DNA of 32,307 nt, taken from NCBI GenBank assembly GCA_905235115.1, contig CAJOKT010000022.1, positions 1 through 32,307 on the forward strand. The letters are read 5' to 3'. Below the pieces are notes generated by a model. It did no database searches. It saw only the letters and a program-made list of their open reading frames with translations, and was not told the origin of the DNA. Below are positions 13,887 through 22,739 of this stretch, in pieces. The position numbers and the translations under genes are program-made. The first letter of the stretch is position 1, and each line of letters begins with the position of its first letter. The stretch is from an uncultured Peptostreptococcaceae bacterium. Its GTDB lineage: Bacteria > Bacillota > Clostridia > Peptostreptococcales > Anaerovoracaceae.

Positions 13887-16800
13887 ATGAATCGGAAGAA
13901 GTTTGGATGTCTTTTGCTGATGTTCGCACTTGTGTTTGTGACGTTCAGCACAACCCTTGACGTTGCAAGGGCTGAAGAGGCGGAGACGGTGGTCGAAGAT
14001 GATATCTGGGAACAGATAAATGCGCTTGAGAACGCCGCCCTTGAAGGAAGAAGAGGTGCTCCCGCAGAAGGTGACTATACTGCGGAGAGACCCACGGAAG
14101 AGTTTTATGCGGGATTGGCCGATCAGGTGGAGCAGACGATACTCGCATCGGACTGCTACATTGAAGGATCCCTTATCCGTAACGGCGATAATCTGTACTG
14201 GCAAAGCACAGACGGCCGTACCTATGGTTATATACCCAGCCTCCTGGCGGAGACGTACGAAGAACCTGCATATGCCGCCTCATCGAGTGGCGATCCCGGA
14301 CCACAGGTTCTCAAGAACGGACAGACATTCATCGGATCCGTTGAATCCATTACTTTTGATAGTGACGATGTGATTCTCTTCGCCCCATTCTACCATATAC
14401 CTGACTTGGGAGACTATCTTTATGATGAGAATCATTATTATGGGTACGCTCAGGAATGCCTGAAGATCAGAGCTGCGACCGGTGGAGACTGCTATGTTTT
14501 CACTCAGACTTATGCAACCGTCACACTGATGTCGAAGGCACTGGAATCCGGAGGTGTGGTCGTATATGACGGTCATGGAACCACCAATTGGAGTGTTAAT
14601 AATGGCTCCGATATAGTGGATAGAACCATAGAAGCGGACACCTCATATATAATACTTATGAGTGAAGATGGCGTTGACGATTGGGACTATACTTATGTAG
14701 GTGGAGTTTATCACAACTACCCGCATGCGGCTGCTTACACAAATTCTAACGGACTGCATTTGGTCGCTGTCGACGGCACAGTGCTTGCCAAGACCATACC
14801 TACAGATTCTATGGACAAAAGGCATACCTTCTTCTGGAATGTTGCATGCTATGGTGCGGGAACTGATGGTATCTTAGGACCGCTGATGGAAAAAGGCATA
14901 GATGTATATTACAGCTACAGACAGGATGTGGGTACCAATTATGACTATGATTGCAAGTATTATTTCTGGTATGCCATGGAGAACGGAGCAACAGTAGCCG
15001 ATGCAGCCGATTATATGTGGGTGCATGGGGCTTGGTCGGAACCGTGCGACTGGAATAGGTACAACAGGTACCCTCATGATCCGGTCGACAGCTATCCTTG
15101 CTTCGTTTCAGCCAATTCCTTTGACTATTACCGTAAAGTAGATGCATACTTTCCGCCATATTCGGAATGGAAACTGGCAGATCTGAAAAAGCCCGGTGGT
15201 GATCCGGGGATTAATCCCGGCGGAGGCGGGGGAGGCAGTTATGATCCCTATGCTGATCTTCCTGCATATCTTAGGCTTGACCCCATGGGGCTGGATTCTT
15301 TCCCTCAAGCCAGCGGTTACCCGCGCTCCTACTACAGAATGTTCTGGGATACTCATGGGTATGGTGATAAATATAATCATATCCACACATACTGGAGTTC
15401 GGGGGCAGGCCTTTCGAAAAAGTTTCTCAGATTTGACTGGGACGTGGGAAACTTCGGAGTGCCCCAAAAGGCATATGCTGTTTTTGCCTGCTATAATGGT
15501 TATGGAGATGGAGTTCTGTCTCATTACAAAAAAATTCATGATGAGGATGACGGATACGGCAGCAATTACGTGTTGAAGGATAACTATGGAGAACTGGATG
15601 AGATCCATAAAGCATGCATCAGGGTCGAGGTTGATATTACAACCGACGAAGAAACCGGCAGGTTGATTGCAGATCTGCCCCGTGATAAATCGCCTGATTA
15701 CAGACGGCACGCTGAGTACTATGTCAACCCCATACTCGTAACACCGGACAGATGCGATATCATCTTTGACCATTGGGAGTTCATCGGAAACAACGGAGAT
15801 CCGGAAACTGCCAATGTTACGGCAAAGGCTGTATACTACAACAGGTTCGATATCAGAGGATGGTACAATCCTGTCGCATCGGTAACTGCCGCTATTACAG
15901 AAGAAGACGGCAAGCTTATAGCAACCGCTATTGGCAGAGATCAGGTGACCCGTACCACGGTCATCCCATGGGTAGATGGATCCAAGCCTAACAATCTCGA
16001 CTTCGGTGGAGACGCAGGGTGCGATTGCCATTACTGGATATATGACGGAGTGGATCATTGGGAGACCGATTATTATAACCCGGTCACAGGCCAAGGCGCC
16101 TGGGCGTACGTCAAATATCACTGCGTTCATGGGTGCCAATACAACAAGGCACACCCACTGACCTTTAAAGTGCCTGCAAAGATCACCTCAGGCAATGCTG
16201 ATGACTGGAACAAGGTCGTGACTGAAACGCAATTTGAGTTTACTGCATTTGTCGGACAAAATTATTATGGCCCTGGTGTTGAAATGCGGGGCGGCGCAGA
16301 CGGTTGGACACGTTACGAGCAGACGACTGTCACAAAGGATGTTGACCCGGATCTCTGCGAGTGGGAATTTGTTGGATTTGAGTGGATAAGGGAATATTTG
16401 TCCCTTGGCAACGTGAATAAAAACCCCGCTGCAGTTGCTAAATATGAATACAAGCATGTAAGCGGGGCAGTCGTAGAGACGAGAGAGGTGGAGGCAACCG
16501 TAAGCAGGGCGGATGAGTCACGGAAGCATGTGTATGTGGCGTCGGTTTCTGCAGAAGAGGCTCTTGATAATCAGCCGCGCACCTCTGATCCGGAGGCGAT
16601 GTCAAGTACGCATCACTGGGTATTCGATTACTTCGGAGCTAATGGCAACAGCGGTCTGCCCAGCGATATCTATGCCAGGTTCCACTGCGATCACTGCGGC
16701 AATCCGTTTGCAATGTGGACAAAGTACTTCTCATCATCATCCGGATATAAAGTGGTTTGCGGGAACGATGCACCGCTGGTATATGAGTACTTATCAGCAG

Positions 16801-17318
16801 AAGATTCAATAGATCGAGCGGCGCATCAGGACATAAAGGTCTACGGACACAGCGCCGAAGAGTGGACTTTCTCCGGATTCAAGTGGAAAGCCAAAAACGG
16901 CGTCAGAGCCTTTGCCACATATCTCCATGACATGAGCGGCGAGCCCGATGTGGATACGGCTCTGGGGTACCTGGCAGCTATGCCTGACTCAGAGAAATAT
17001 GAGCTGATCCAAAACGACGAAGGATTCTTCTTGAAGTATATGGTGGAAGTGACGCCGCAGCCGGTGAACACAGGCAGACCCGGAATGACGGCATTCCTGC
17101 CGAAATACAGGGCTGCGATCACAGCCGAGGATGCCCCCGACGGACTTCCCAATGAAGAAACCAAGCTGGTGATCCCCGGGATAGATCCGGACGATCAGCC
17201 CACTCCTGTCGATCCCGGTGAGCACATCGAAAATCCGCAGGAGAAGCATAGAGGAGATGACATGATCATCATCGATAATTTCATTTTCAAGCCTTTCCCG
17301 GTAATAACCAATCCGTAA
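13887..17318 (+). CDS. Secreted protein B: large paralogue of A, putative clan CD cysteine peptidase
   Basis: A 1143-residue exported paralogue of protein A. The signal peptide is nearly the same, with a predicted cut after Ala29 (VARA/EE), and is followed by the shared segment GRRGAPA...RPTEEFYAGLADQVE. The core carries VVVYDGHG with His230 and FFWNVAC with Cys321; here the Cys is preceded by Ala, the classical clan CD form. A Gly-rich linker (about 437-450) leads to about 400 residues absent from A. These are beta-rich, with recurrent W-x-F-x-G/D-x-x-W and A-x-A-x-Y segments and clusters CDCH (712-715) and HCVHGC (745-750). Residues about 855-1143 match the end of A, including HCDHC (933-937) and YGHSAEEWTF. 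There is no sortase motif or C-terminal membrane helix. ATG 13887 follows GAAGGAGG. The gene looks more AT-rich than its neighbours. Peptidase activity is inferred. Confidence 0.62.
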   Translation: MNRKKFGCLLLMFALVFVTFSTTLDVARAEEAETVVEDDIWEQINALENAALEGRRGAPAEGDYTAERPTEEFYAGLADQVEQTILASDCYIEGSLIRNGDNLYWQSTDGRTYGYIPSLLAETYEEPAYAASSSGDPGPQVLKNGQTFIGSVESITFDSDDVILFAPFYHIPDLGDYLYDENHYYGYAQECLKIRAATGGDCYVFTQTYATVTLMSKALESGGVVVYDGHGTTNWSVNNGSDIVDRTIEADTSYIILMSEDGVDDWDYTYVGGVYHNYPHAAAYTNSNGLHLVAVDGTVLAKTIPTDSMDKRHTFFWNVACYGAGTDGILGPLMEKGIDVYYSYRQDVGTNYDYDCKYYFWYAMENGATVADAADYMWVHGAWSEPCDWNRYNRYPHDPVDSYPCFVSANSFDYYRKVDAYFPPYSEWKLADLKKPGGDPGINPGGGGGGSYDPYADLPAYLRLDPMGLDSFPQASGYPRSYYRMFWDTHGYGDKYNHIHTYWSSGAGLSKKFLRFDWDVGNFGVPQKAYAVFACYNGYGDGVLSHYKKIHDEDDGYGSNYVLKDNYGELDEIHKACIRVEVDITTDEETGRLIADLPRDKSPDYRRHAEYYVNPILVTPDRCDIIFDHWEFIGNNGDPETANVTAKAVYYNRFDIRGWYNPVASVTAAITEEDGKLIATAIGRDQVTRTTVIPWVDGSKPNNLDFGGDAGCDCHYWIYDGVDHWETDYYNPVTGQGAWAYVKYHCVHGCQYNKAHPLTFKVPAKITSGNADDWNKVVTETQFEFTAFVGQNYYGPGVEMRGGADGWTRYEQTTVTKDVDPDLCEWEFVGFEWIREYLSLGNVNKNPAAVAKYEYKHVSGAVVETREVEATVSRADESRKHVYVASVSAEEALDNQPRTSDPEAMSSTHHWVFDYFGANGNSGLPSDIYARFHCDHCGNPFAMWTKYFSSSSGYKVVCGNDAPLVYEYLSAEDSIDRAAHQDIKVYGHSAEEWTFSGFKWKAKNGVRAFATYLHDMSGEPDVDTALGYLAAMPDSEKYELIQNDEGFFLKYMVEVTPQPVNTGRPGMTAFLPKYRAAITAEDAPDGLPNEETKLVIPGIDPDDQPTPVDPGEHIENPQEKHRGDDMIIIDNFIFKPFPVITNP

Positions 17319-17358
17319 CGGAACGGACCGGGTGAAGAAAAGTCTGAAAAACCATTAC

Positions 17359-17392
17359 GGCTGCCGGCAGATCTTAGCCGGCAGTCTTCTTT
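17359..17392 (+). terminator. Intrinsic terminator after protein B
   Basis: An 8-bp GC stem (CTGCCGGC with GCCGGCAG, extended by two outer pairs including one wobble) with loop AGATCTTA. It is followed by TTCTTTTG. It isolates the accessory block from yacL. Confidence 0.75.
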
Positions 17393-17409
17393 TGTGCTCT
17401 CCTTTTCCC

Positions 17410-17438
17410 TTGCCATACTTGACTTTATCGAGTATACT
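17410..17438 (+). promoter_or_regulatory. Promoter of the yacL-ispDF-proS operon
   Basis: TTGCCA at 17410-17415, a 17-bp spacer, and TATACT at 17433-17438. A second TATACT lies at 17450-17455. The leader is about 80 bases and ends in AAAGGAGG at 17510-17517. Confidence 0.55.
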
Positions 17439-17523
17439 ATTTTATTAGGTATACTGGCGTCAGTGTCGGTCCAAATCAGGCAGGAACGTCCGGGAACCAA
17501 TCCTGAAGAAAGGAGGAAAAATC

Positions 17524-18651
17524 ATGTTCAGACGATTATTCAGAGGGCTGATCACCATTATCGGCGGGCTTATCGGATACGAGATCTACGACATAATGAT
17601 GTACTTCATCAAGAAGTACAACAACGTCGGAGGAGAGGACGTACTTTCACAGTCCGAGCAGATAGTACTGGCATTGTTCTTTATTATTGTTTTCGCACTC
17701 ATATCATTTAAAATCGCGCCAGTATTCACTGCAAGGAGCCGCATAGCCGCCGCGACCATCGAGAACGAGATCAAGGAAGTATCTCCGGTGGAGATCATAG
17801 GCGGAGTCATAGGTCTTTTGCTGGGACTGATAATTTCATATTTCATAACCACTATTTATCAGAACATCCTGGTGCAGAATACCCTTTATCTTACGCTGAC
17901 CATAATCGTATACTTCAGCCTTGGGTTCACCATGGCCGTCGTCGGCTCCAGGAAAGCTCCAGAGCTGTACAATCTTTTGATGGCCAACCAGAAGAAGCAG
18001 CGGGAATTAAGCGAGAATGACTACAACTACAATGTCAAGGACAAGAAGGACAACCGCATCCCCAAGATCCTGGACACTTCCGTTATCATAGACGGCAGGG
18101 TCCTTGAGATCATGAAGGCAGGGTTCCTGGAAGGTCCCATCATCATACCGGAATTCGTTCTGGTGGAACTCAGGCACATAGCGGATTCATCCGACAGCCT
18201 TAAACGGGTGAGAGGAAGACGGGGCCTGGATATTTTGAACAAGATCCAGACGGAATTCGAGATACAGATCTACAACACGGATCAGGAAAAGGCCCTGAAG
18301 GAGATTCCGGAAGTTGACGTGAAGCTTCTGAAGCTGGCCCAGATCATGAAGGGCAAGCTGGTCACCAACGATTTCAACCTGAACAAGGTGGCGGCCATCA
18401 AGAACGTGCCGGTGCTCAACATCAACGACCTGGCCAACGCGGTGAAGCCCATCTCCATCCCAGGCGAGAAGATGAAGGTGAAACTGGTGAAGCAGGGCAA
18501 AGACAGGGAACAGGCTGTGGCTTACCTGGACGACGGCACCATGATCGTGGTGGAGGATGGCAGGAAGTTCATCGGCCAGGACGTGGACATCACTGTGACA
18601 TCCGTGCTTCAGACGTCTGCAGGCAGAATGATATTCGGCAAGATCAAATAA
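17524..18651 (+). CDS. yacL: PIN/TRAM-domain membrane protein (YacL family)
   Basis: A 375-residue membrane protein found beside radA/disA and ispD in many Firmicutes. Four hydrophobic helices lie in the first 145 residues (about 6-28, 46-64, 88-110, 119-142). A PIN nuclease-like domain follows (about 180-300) with the acidic motif ILDTSVIIDGR (Asp184, Asp190), then a C-terminal TRAM-type RNA-binding segment (about 312-375). The physiological substrate is not known for the family. Start ATG 17524 follows AAAGGAGG. The ispDF start is only nine bases past its stop, so the two are co-transcribed. Confidence 0.92.
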   Translation: MFRRLFRGLITIIGGLIGYEIYDIMMYFIKKYNNVGGEDVLSQSEQIVLALFFIIVFALISFKIAPVFTARSRIAAATIENEIKEVSPVEIIGGVIGLLLGLIISYFITTIYQNILVQNTLYLTLTIIVYFSLGFTMAVVGSRKAPELYNLLMANQKKQRELSENDYNYNVKDKKDNRIPKILDTSVIIDGRVLEIMKAGFLEGPIIIPEFVLVELRHIADSSDSLKRVRGRRGLDILNKIQTEFEIQIYNTDQEKALKEIPEVDVKLLKLAQIMKGKLVTNDFNLNKVAAIKNVPVLNINDLANAVKPISIPGEKMKVKLVKQGKDREQAVAYLDDGTMIVVEDGRKFIGQDVDITVTSVLQTSAGRMIFGKIK

Positions 18652-18660
18652 GGGACTGAA

Positions 18661-19773
18661 ATGTACGAAGGTCTTAAGGTGACCGCCCTGGTGGCGGCCG
18701 CAGGCAGGGGCTCCAGGTTCGGGGCGGACGTGCCCAAGCAGTTTCTGAAGCTTGGGGACCGCACCGTGCTGGAGCAGAGTCTTGAAAACTTCATAAGGTC
18801 GCCCTATGTGGATGAGATCGTGGTGATCGCCAATCCGGACTTCATCGGCGAGACCCGGGAGCTTCTGAAGCAAAAGCATATAGATGCCACAGTGGTCCCG
18901 GGAGGCGCCGAACGCACGGATTCCGTGCGGGAAGGCCTGAAGGCCGCTACCGGCGCTCTGGTGCTGATCCACGACGCCGCGAGACCCTTCGTCACCCCCG
19001 AGGTCATCGGCAGGGTGATAGAGAAGGCTTATGAGACCGGGGCCGCAGTACCCTGTGTCAGGCCCAAGGACACCATCAGGACCGAGGCAGGGAACCTGAA
19101 GAGGGACGAGCTTTTCGCGGTTCAGACTCCGCAGGGATTCAGGACGGAATTGATCAGGGACGCCTACGAGAAGGCAGGAGCTCAGGGCTTCACTTCCACC
19201 GATGAGGGCGGCATAGCGCAGAACGCCGGGTATCCGGTATCCATCGTGGAGGGAGATTACGCCAACCTGAAGATAACCACCAGGGACGACATGCCTCATG
19301 AGACAAGGACCGGGACGGGATTTGACGTCCACCGCCTGGCGGAGGGCAGGAGATGCATCATCTGCGGGGTGGACATACCCTATGAAAAAGGACTTCTGGG
19401 CCACTCCGACGCGGACGTGGCGCTCCACGCCCTGATGGACGCCCTGCTGGGCGCCGCGGGCATGGGGGACATCGGCCGGCACTTCCCGGATACGGACCCT
19501 GCCTACGAAGGAGCGGATTCCATGAAGCTCCTTGAGAGGGTGGCGGAGCTCCTCGGCGAAGAGGGCTGGGACACGGTAAACGCAGACGTCACCGTGATCT
19601 GCCAGAGACCCAGGATCGCACCATATGTGCAGAAAATGCAGGAAAACATCGCCCGCACCCTCGGGGTGGAGACCTCCAGGATAAACGTGAAGGGCACCAC
19701 CACCGAAGGCCTCGGCTTCACAGGACGGGGCGAGGGCGTCGTCTCCATGGCGGCGGTCACCATCACACGCTGA
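18661..19773 (+). CDS. ispDF: Bifunctional IspD/IspF isoprenoid (MEP pathway) enzyme
   Basis: Catalyses two steps of the non-mevalonate isoprenoid pathway. The IspD part (about 1-212) makes CDP-methylerythritol from MEP and CTP; the IspF part (about 214-370) makes 2-C-methylerythritol 2,4-cyclodiphosphate. IspD motifs are [10 protein letters not shown] (nucleotide binding), HDAARPF and PQGF. IspF motifs are GTGFDVHRL (metal ligands Asp222 and His224), [30 protein letters not shown] and [15 protein letters not shown]. Separate enzymes are the commoner arrangement, but IspDF fusions are known in several lineages. The product lacks the intermediate step enzyme IspE, which must be encoded elsewhere. 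Start ATG 18661 is tightly coupled to yacL; the ribosome site is weak (AGGGA). Confidence 0.95.
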   Translation: MYEGLKVTALVAAAGRGSRFGADVPKQFLKLGDRTVLEQSLENFIRSPYVDEIVVIANPDFIGETRELLKQKHIDATVVPGGAERTDSVREGLKAATGALVLIHDAARPFVTPEVIGRVIEKAYETGAAVPCVRPKDTIRTEAGNLKRDELFAVQTPQGFRTELIRDAYEKAGAQGFTSTDEGGIAQNAGYPVSIVEGDYANLKITTRDDMPHETRTGTGFDVHRLAEGRRCIICGVDIPYEKGLLGHSDADVALHALMDALLGAAGMGDIGRHFPDTDPAYEGADSMKLLERVAELLGEEGWDTVNADVTVICQRPRIAPYVQKMQENIARTLGVETSRINVKGTTTEGLGFTGRGEGVVSMAAVTITR

Positions 19774-19813
19774 AACAATTAGATCAAAATACCAGACAGG
19801 AGAATTTTTTGAG

Positions 19814-21553
19814 ATGAAACTTTCCGACAGCTTATTCAAAACATTCAGAGAAGTACCCCAGGAGGCGGAGATCCCCAGCCACATCCTGCTCCTGAGAGCA
19901 GGCATGATCAGGAAGACCGCAGCCGGCATCTACACCTACATGCCCATGGGCTGGAGGGTGGTCAGAAAGATCGAGCAGATCGTAAGAGAAGAGATGGACG
20001 CCAAAGGTGCCCAGGAGATCTGCACATCGATCCTTCAGCCATCTGAGCTCTGGGAGGAGTCAGGCAGATGGGCGGCCTACGGCCCGGAAATGTGGAGGAT
20101 CAAGGACAGGAACGGCAGACCCTTCTGTCTGGGACCCACAGCCGAGGAGATCTTCACGGACATCGTGAGATCCGGGGTCGACTCTCACAGACAGCTGCCC
20201 TTCATGCTCTATCAGATCACAGACAAATTCAGGGACGAAGCCCGTCCCAGATACGGCATGATGAGATCGAGAAACTTCATCATGAAAGACAACTATTCCT
20301 TTGACAAGGATCACGAAGGCATGATGGTGAGCTATCAGAAGATGTTCGAAGCCTACACCAACGTGTTCAACAGATGCGGCCTGACCTTCAGGCCTGTGGA
20401 GGCTGACAACGGCGCCATCGGCGGCGATTCTTCCCACGAGTTCACGGCGCTCTGCGAATTCGGCGAATCCGAGATCGCGTACTGCGAGAACTGCGACATG
20501 GCGGCCACCGTGGAAAAGGCAGCCTTCAAAGATGCTGAGCCGGACACCTGCGGCATGCTCCCCTTGGAGAAGGTTCTGACTCCGGGCACCAAGACCATCG
20601 AAGAGGTGGCAGAGTTTCTCGGCCTGGAAAAGTGCCGGACCATCAAGGCTCTCCTGTTCATCACATATGATGAGGAAGGAAACGAGAAGGAGTACGTGGC
20701 AGCCTTCATCAGGGGCGACAGAGAACTGAACATGACCAAGCTTGTGAACGCTCTGGGGATCAGGGAGTACGAGATCGCCTTCGCCGACGAGAACGCCATG
20801 CACGAAAAGACCGGCTGCGTAGGCGGATTCACCGGCCCCGTGGGACTTCACGACTGCAAGATCGTCGTTGACTCCGAGCTTGTGGGACTTCGGAACCTCT
20901 GCGCGGGTGCCTGCGAGGAGGATCACCACATCCTCAACGTGAACTACGGCCGCGACTACACCGGCGACATAGTAACGGATCTCAAGACTCTTAAGGAAGG
21001 CGATCCCTGCCCCTGCTGCGGGAGACCCGTCAGGCACGCGAGAGGCGTGGAAGTGGGACAGATATTCACCCTCGGAACAAAATATTCCGTCCCCATGGGA
21101 GCGGTATTCAAGGACGAGAACCAGGAGACCAGACCCATCTACATGGGATGCTACGGGATCGGCGTGTCCCGCACCTTCCAGGCCATCATCGACATGCCCG
21201 GGAACCATGATGAAAACGGCATCATCTGGCCCATGTCCGTGGCCCCTTACCACGTGATCATCACCGAGATGAAACCCGGCGACGAGGCGCAGGACGCCCT
21301 TTCGGAGAAGATCTACAACGAACTTCTTGCAAGGGGCATCGAAGTGCTCTGGGACGACAGAGACGAGCGTCCCGGCGTCAAGTTCAAGGACGCCGATCTT
21401 ATCGGTATCCCCGTAAGGATCACCGTAGGCAAGCGTGCCGGCGAAGGAATCGTGGAATACAAGCTGAGGAGAGAGGCTGACAAGACCGACCTTCCCTGGG
21501 AAGATGCGGTCAAGGAAGCAGTCAACATAGTGGAGAGAGAGAAGAGAGGTTGA
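19814..21553 (+). CDS. proS: Prolyl-tRNA synthetase (bacterial type, with editing domain)
   Basis: Charges tRNA-Pro with proline. The 579-residue length and an inserted editing domain between motifs 2 and 3 (about 220-400) mark the bacterial type. Class II motifs are visible: motif 1 region GIYTYMPMGWRVVRKI, motif 2 FRDEARPR (139-146), and motif 3 near GCYGIGVSRTFQA. A C-terminal anticodon-binding domain ends the protein. Start ATG 19814 follows AGGAGAAT and gives the usual MKLSDSLFKTFREVP. It lies 40 bases after ispDF without a terminator or a T-box leader, so it is part of the operon. Confidence 0.97.
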   Translation: MKLSDSLFKTFREVPQEAEIPSHILLLRAGMIRKTAAGIYTYMPMGWRVVRKIEQIVREEMDAKGAQEICTSILQPSELWEESGRWAAYGPEMWRIKDRNGRPFCLGPTAEEIFTDIVRSGVDSHRQLPFMLYQITDKFRDEARPRYGMMRSRNFIMKDNYSFDKDHEGMMVSYQKMFEAYTNVFNRCGLTFRPVEADNGAIGGDSSHEFTALCEFGESEIAYCENCDMAATVEKAAFKDAEPDTCGMLPLEKVLTPGTKTIEEVAEFLGLEKCRTIKALLFITYDEEGNEKEYVAAFIRGDRELNMTKLVNALGIREYEIAFADENAMHEKTGCVGGFTGPVGLHDCKIVVDSELVGLRNLCAGACEEDHHILNVNYGRDYTGDIVTDLKTLKEGDPCPCCGRPVRHARGVEVGQIFTLGTKYSVPMGAVFKDENQETRPIYMGCYGIGVSRTFQAIIDMPGNHDENGIIWPMSVAPYHVIITEMKPGDEAQDALSEKIYNELLARGIEVLWDDRDERPGVKFKDADLIGIPVRITVGKRAGEGIVEYKLRREADKTDLPWEDAVKEAVNIVEREKRG

Positions 21554-21557
21554 CTCT

Positions 21558-22151
21558 TTGGAAACGAAACACAGCTTTAAGGACAACATGTACCTTAAAC
21601 TATTCATAGAATTTTTTACCCTGGGGCTGTTCACCTTCGGAGGAGGGGCGGCCATGATCGCCGTGCTTCAGAACAGGCTGAAGGACAAAAAATGGCTGAC
21701 CGAGGACGAGGTGCTGGACTGCATTACGGTGGCCCAGACTCTTCCCGGAGTGGTGGCCGTCAACATGTCAGTCTACGTGGGGTACAGGATGAAGGGCATA
21801 CGGGGCGCTTTGGTCTCGGTGCTGGGCATGGTGCTGCCGTCGTTTACGGTCATCATCCTGGTGGCCCTTTTCCTGGAAAACTTCAACGAAAACCCATACG
21901 TTCTCGGAGCTCTTAGAGGCATCAGAGCCGCCACCCTGGGACTGATACTTGCCACCTGTCTCAAGCTGGCGAAACAGATAATATGCAAGGCCAGGGAAGA
22001 CCGCGTCCAGCTGGTGCTGACAGCCGTCATCTTCCCCCTGTCCTTTCTGATCATCACATTCCTGGGACTGGACGCAGTCTGGGTGATCCTGGGCGGACTG
22101 GTCATCGGCGTGGCCTACGGACTCATACAGATGAGGAGGGAAAAGGTATGA
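21558..22151 (+). CDS. chrA: Chromate transporter family half-size protein, first subunit
   Basis: A 197-residue membrane protein of the CHR superfamily, short-chain type. Half-size CHR proteins work in pairs, and those characterised export chromate; the true substrate in an anaerobe is not certain. It shows the family motif FTFGGGAAM near the N-terminus, TVAQTLPGVVAVNMSVYVGYR, and about five or six hydrophobic helices. The TTG at 21558 lies four bases after the proS stop, with GAGAGG upstream. An in-frame ATG at 21588 with AAGGA four bases upstream is an equally reasonable start and gives a more typical N-terminus. The next subunit overlaps by four bases (ATGA). Confidence 0.85.
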   Translation: METKHSFKDNMYLKLFIEFFTLGLFTFGGGAAMIAVLQNRLKDKKWLTEDEVLDCITVAQTLPGVVAVNMSVYVGYRMKGIRGALVSVLGMVLPSFTVIILVALFLENFNENPYVLGALRGIRAATLGLILATCLKLAKQIICKAREDRVQLVLTAVIFPLSFLIITFLGLDAVWVILGGLVIGVAYGLIQMRREKV

Positions 22152-22708
22152 TCTATCTGAGACTTTTCCTCACATTCCTCAAGATAGGATTCGTGGGCTT
22201 CGGAGGGGGACTGGCCATACTGCCCCTGATCTATCAGGGAGTCAGCAGGTTCACCGACATAACAAAGGAGCAGTTTGCAAACTTTTTCGGAATATCCCAG
22301 GCTACGCCGGGACCTATAGCCGTCAATGCGGCCACCTACGTGGGCTTCGAAGCGGCGGGGATATTGGGAGCGGCCTGCTCCACTCTGGGAGTGATACTTC
22401 CGTCTTTTGTCCTGGTGGTGGTCTTCACCAGGATCATCACGGAGAACCGGGACAACCGGCTGGTGGACGGAGCCTTCGTAGGGATCAGACCGGTGACCCT
22501 GGGCATGCTCTTGTCCGGGGTGTGGTTCATAGCGGAGGGCGCGCTGTTTGCGTCCGGAAACGGGGACGCCGTAGGGGTATTCTTCGGAGTGGACGTTCCG
22601 GTGCTGGGAATGGCTCTCATATCTTTTGCACTGTCCCTTACTGAAAATGTCGGTGCAATAAAGCTTATAACAGTGATGGGTGTCATAGGCGCACTCGTCC
22701 TTTCATAA
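22148..22708 (+). CDS. chrA: Chromate transporter family half-size protein, second subunit
   Basis: A 186-residue CHR-family membrane protein that forms a pair with the preceding gene. Motifs are VGFGGGLAILPLI at the N-terminus and SQATPGPIAVNAATYVGFEAAG, the counterpart of the TLPG segment in its partner. Five or six hydrophobic helices follow. Start ATG 22148 overlaps the partner's stop as ATGA, with GAGGGAAAAGG upstream. Longer in-frame extensions upstream run antiparallel to no domain and are rejected. Two divergent halves side by side suggest a heterodimer. Confidence 0.87.
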   Translation: MIYLRLFLTFLKIGFVGFGGGLAILPLIYQGVSRFTDITKEQFANFFGISQATPGPIAVNAATYVGFEAAGILGAACSTLGVILPSFVLVVVFTRIITENRDNRLVDGAFVGIRPVTLGMLLSGVWFIAEGALFASGNGDAVGVFFGVDVPVLGMALISFALSLTENVGAIKLITVMGVIGALVLS

Positions 22709-22739
22709 AATATGATCAATGAGCGTTTAGGAGGAAGTA

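Noticed and set aside
19774-19813. A T-box riboswitch before proS (and likewise before cysS)
   Set aside because: The gaps are 40 and 3 bases, far too short for a T-box leader, and no T-box sequence is seen.
18187-19929. A 580-codon open frame on the minus strand opposite yacL, ispDF and proS
   Set aside because: It is antisense to conserved genes with clear motifs, its translation resembles no domain, and it has no ribosome site. It is a composition shadow.
20060-21655. A 531-codon open frame on the minus strand opposite proS
   Set aside because: Fully antisense to prolyl-tRNA synthetase, with no recognisable domain; third-base GC bias explains the open frame.
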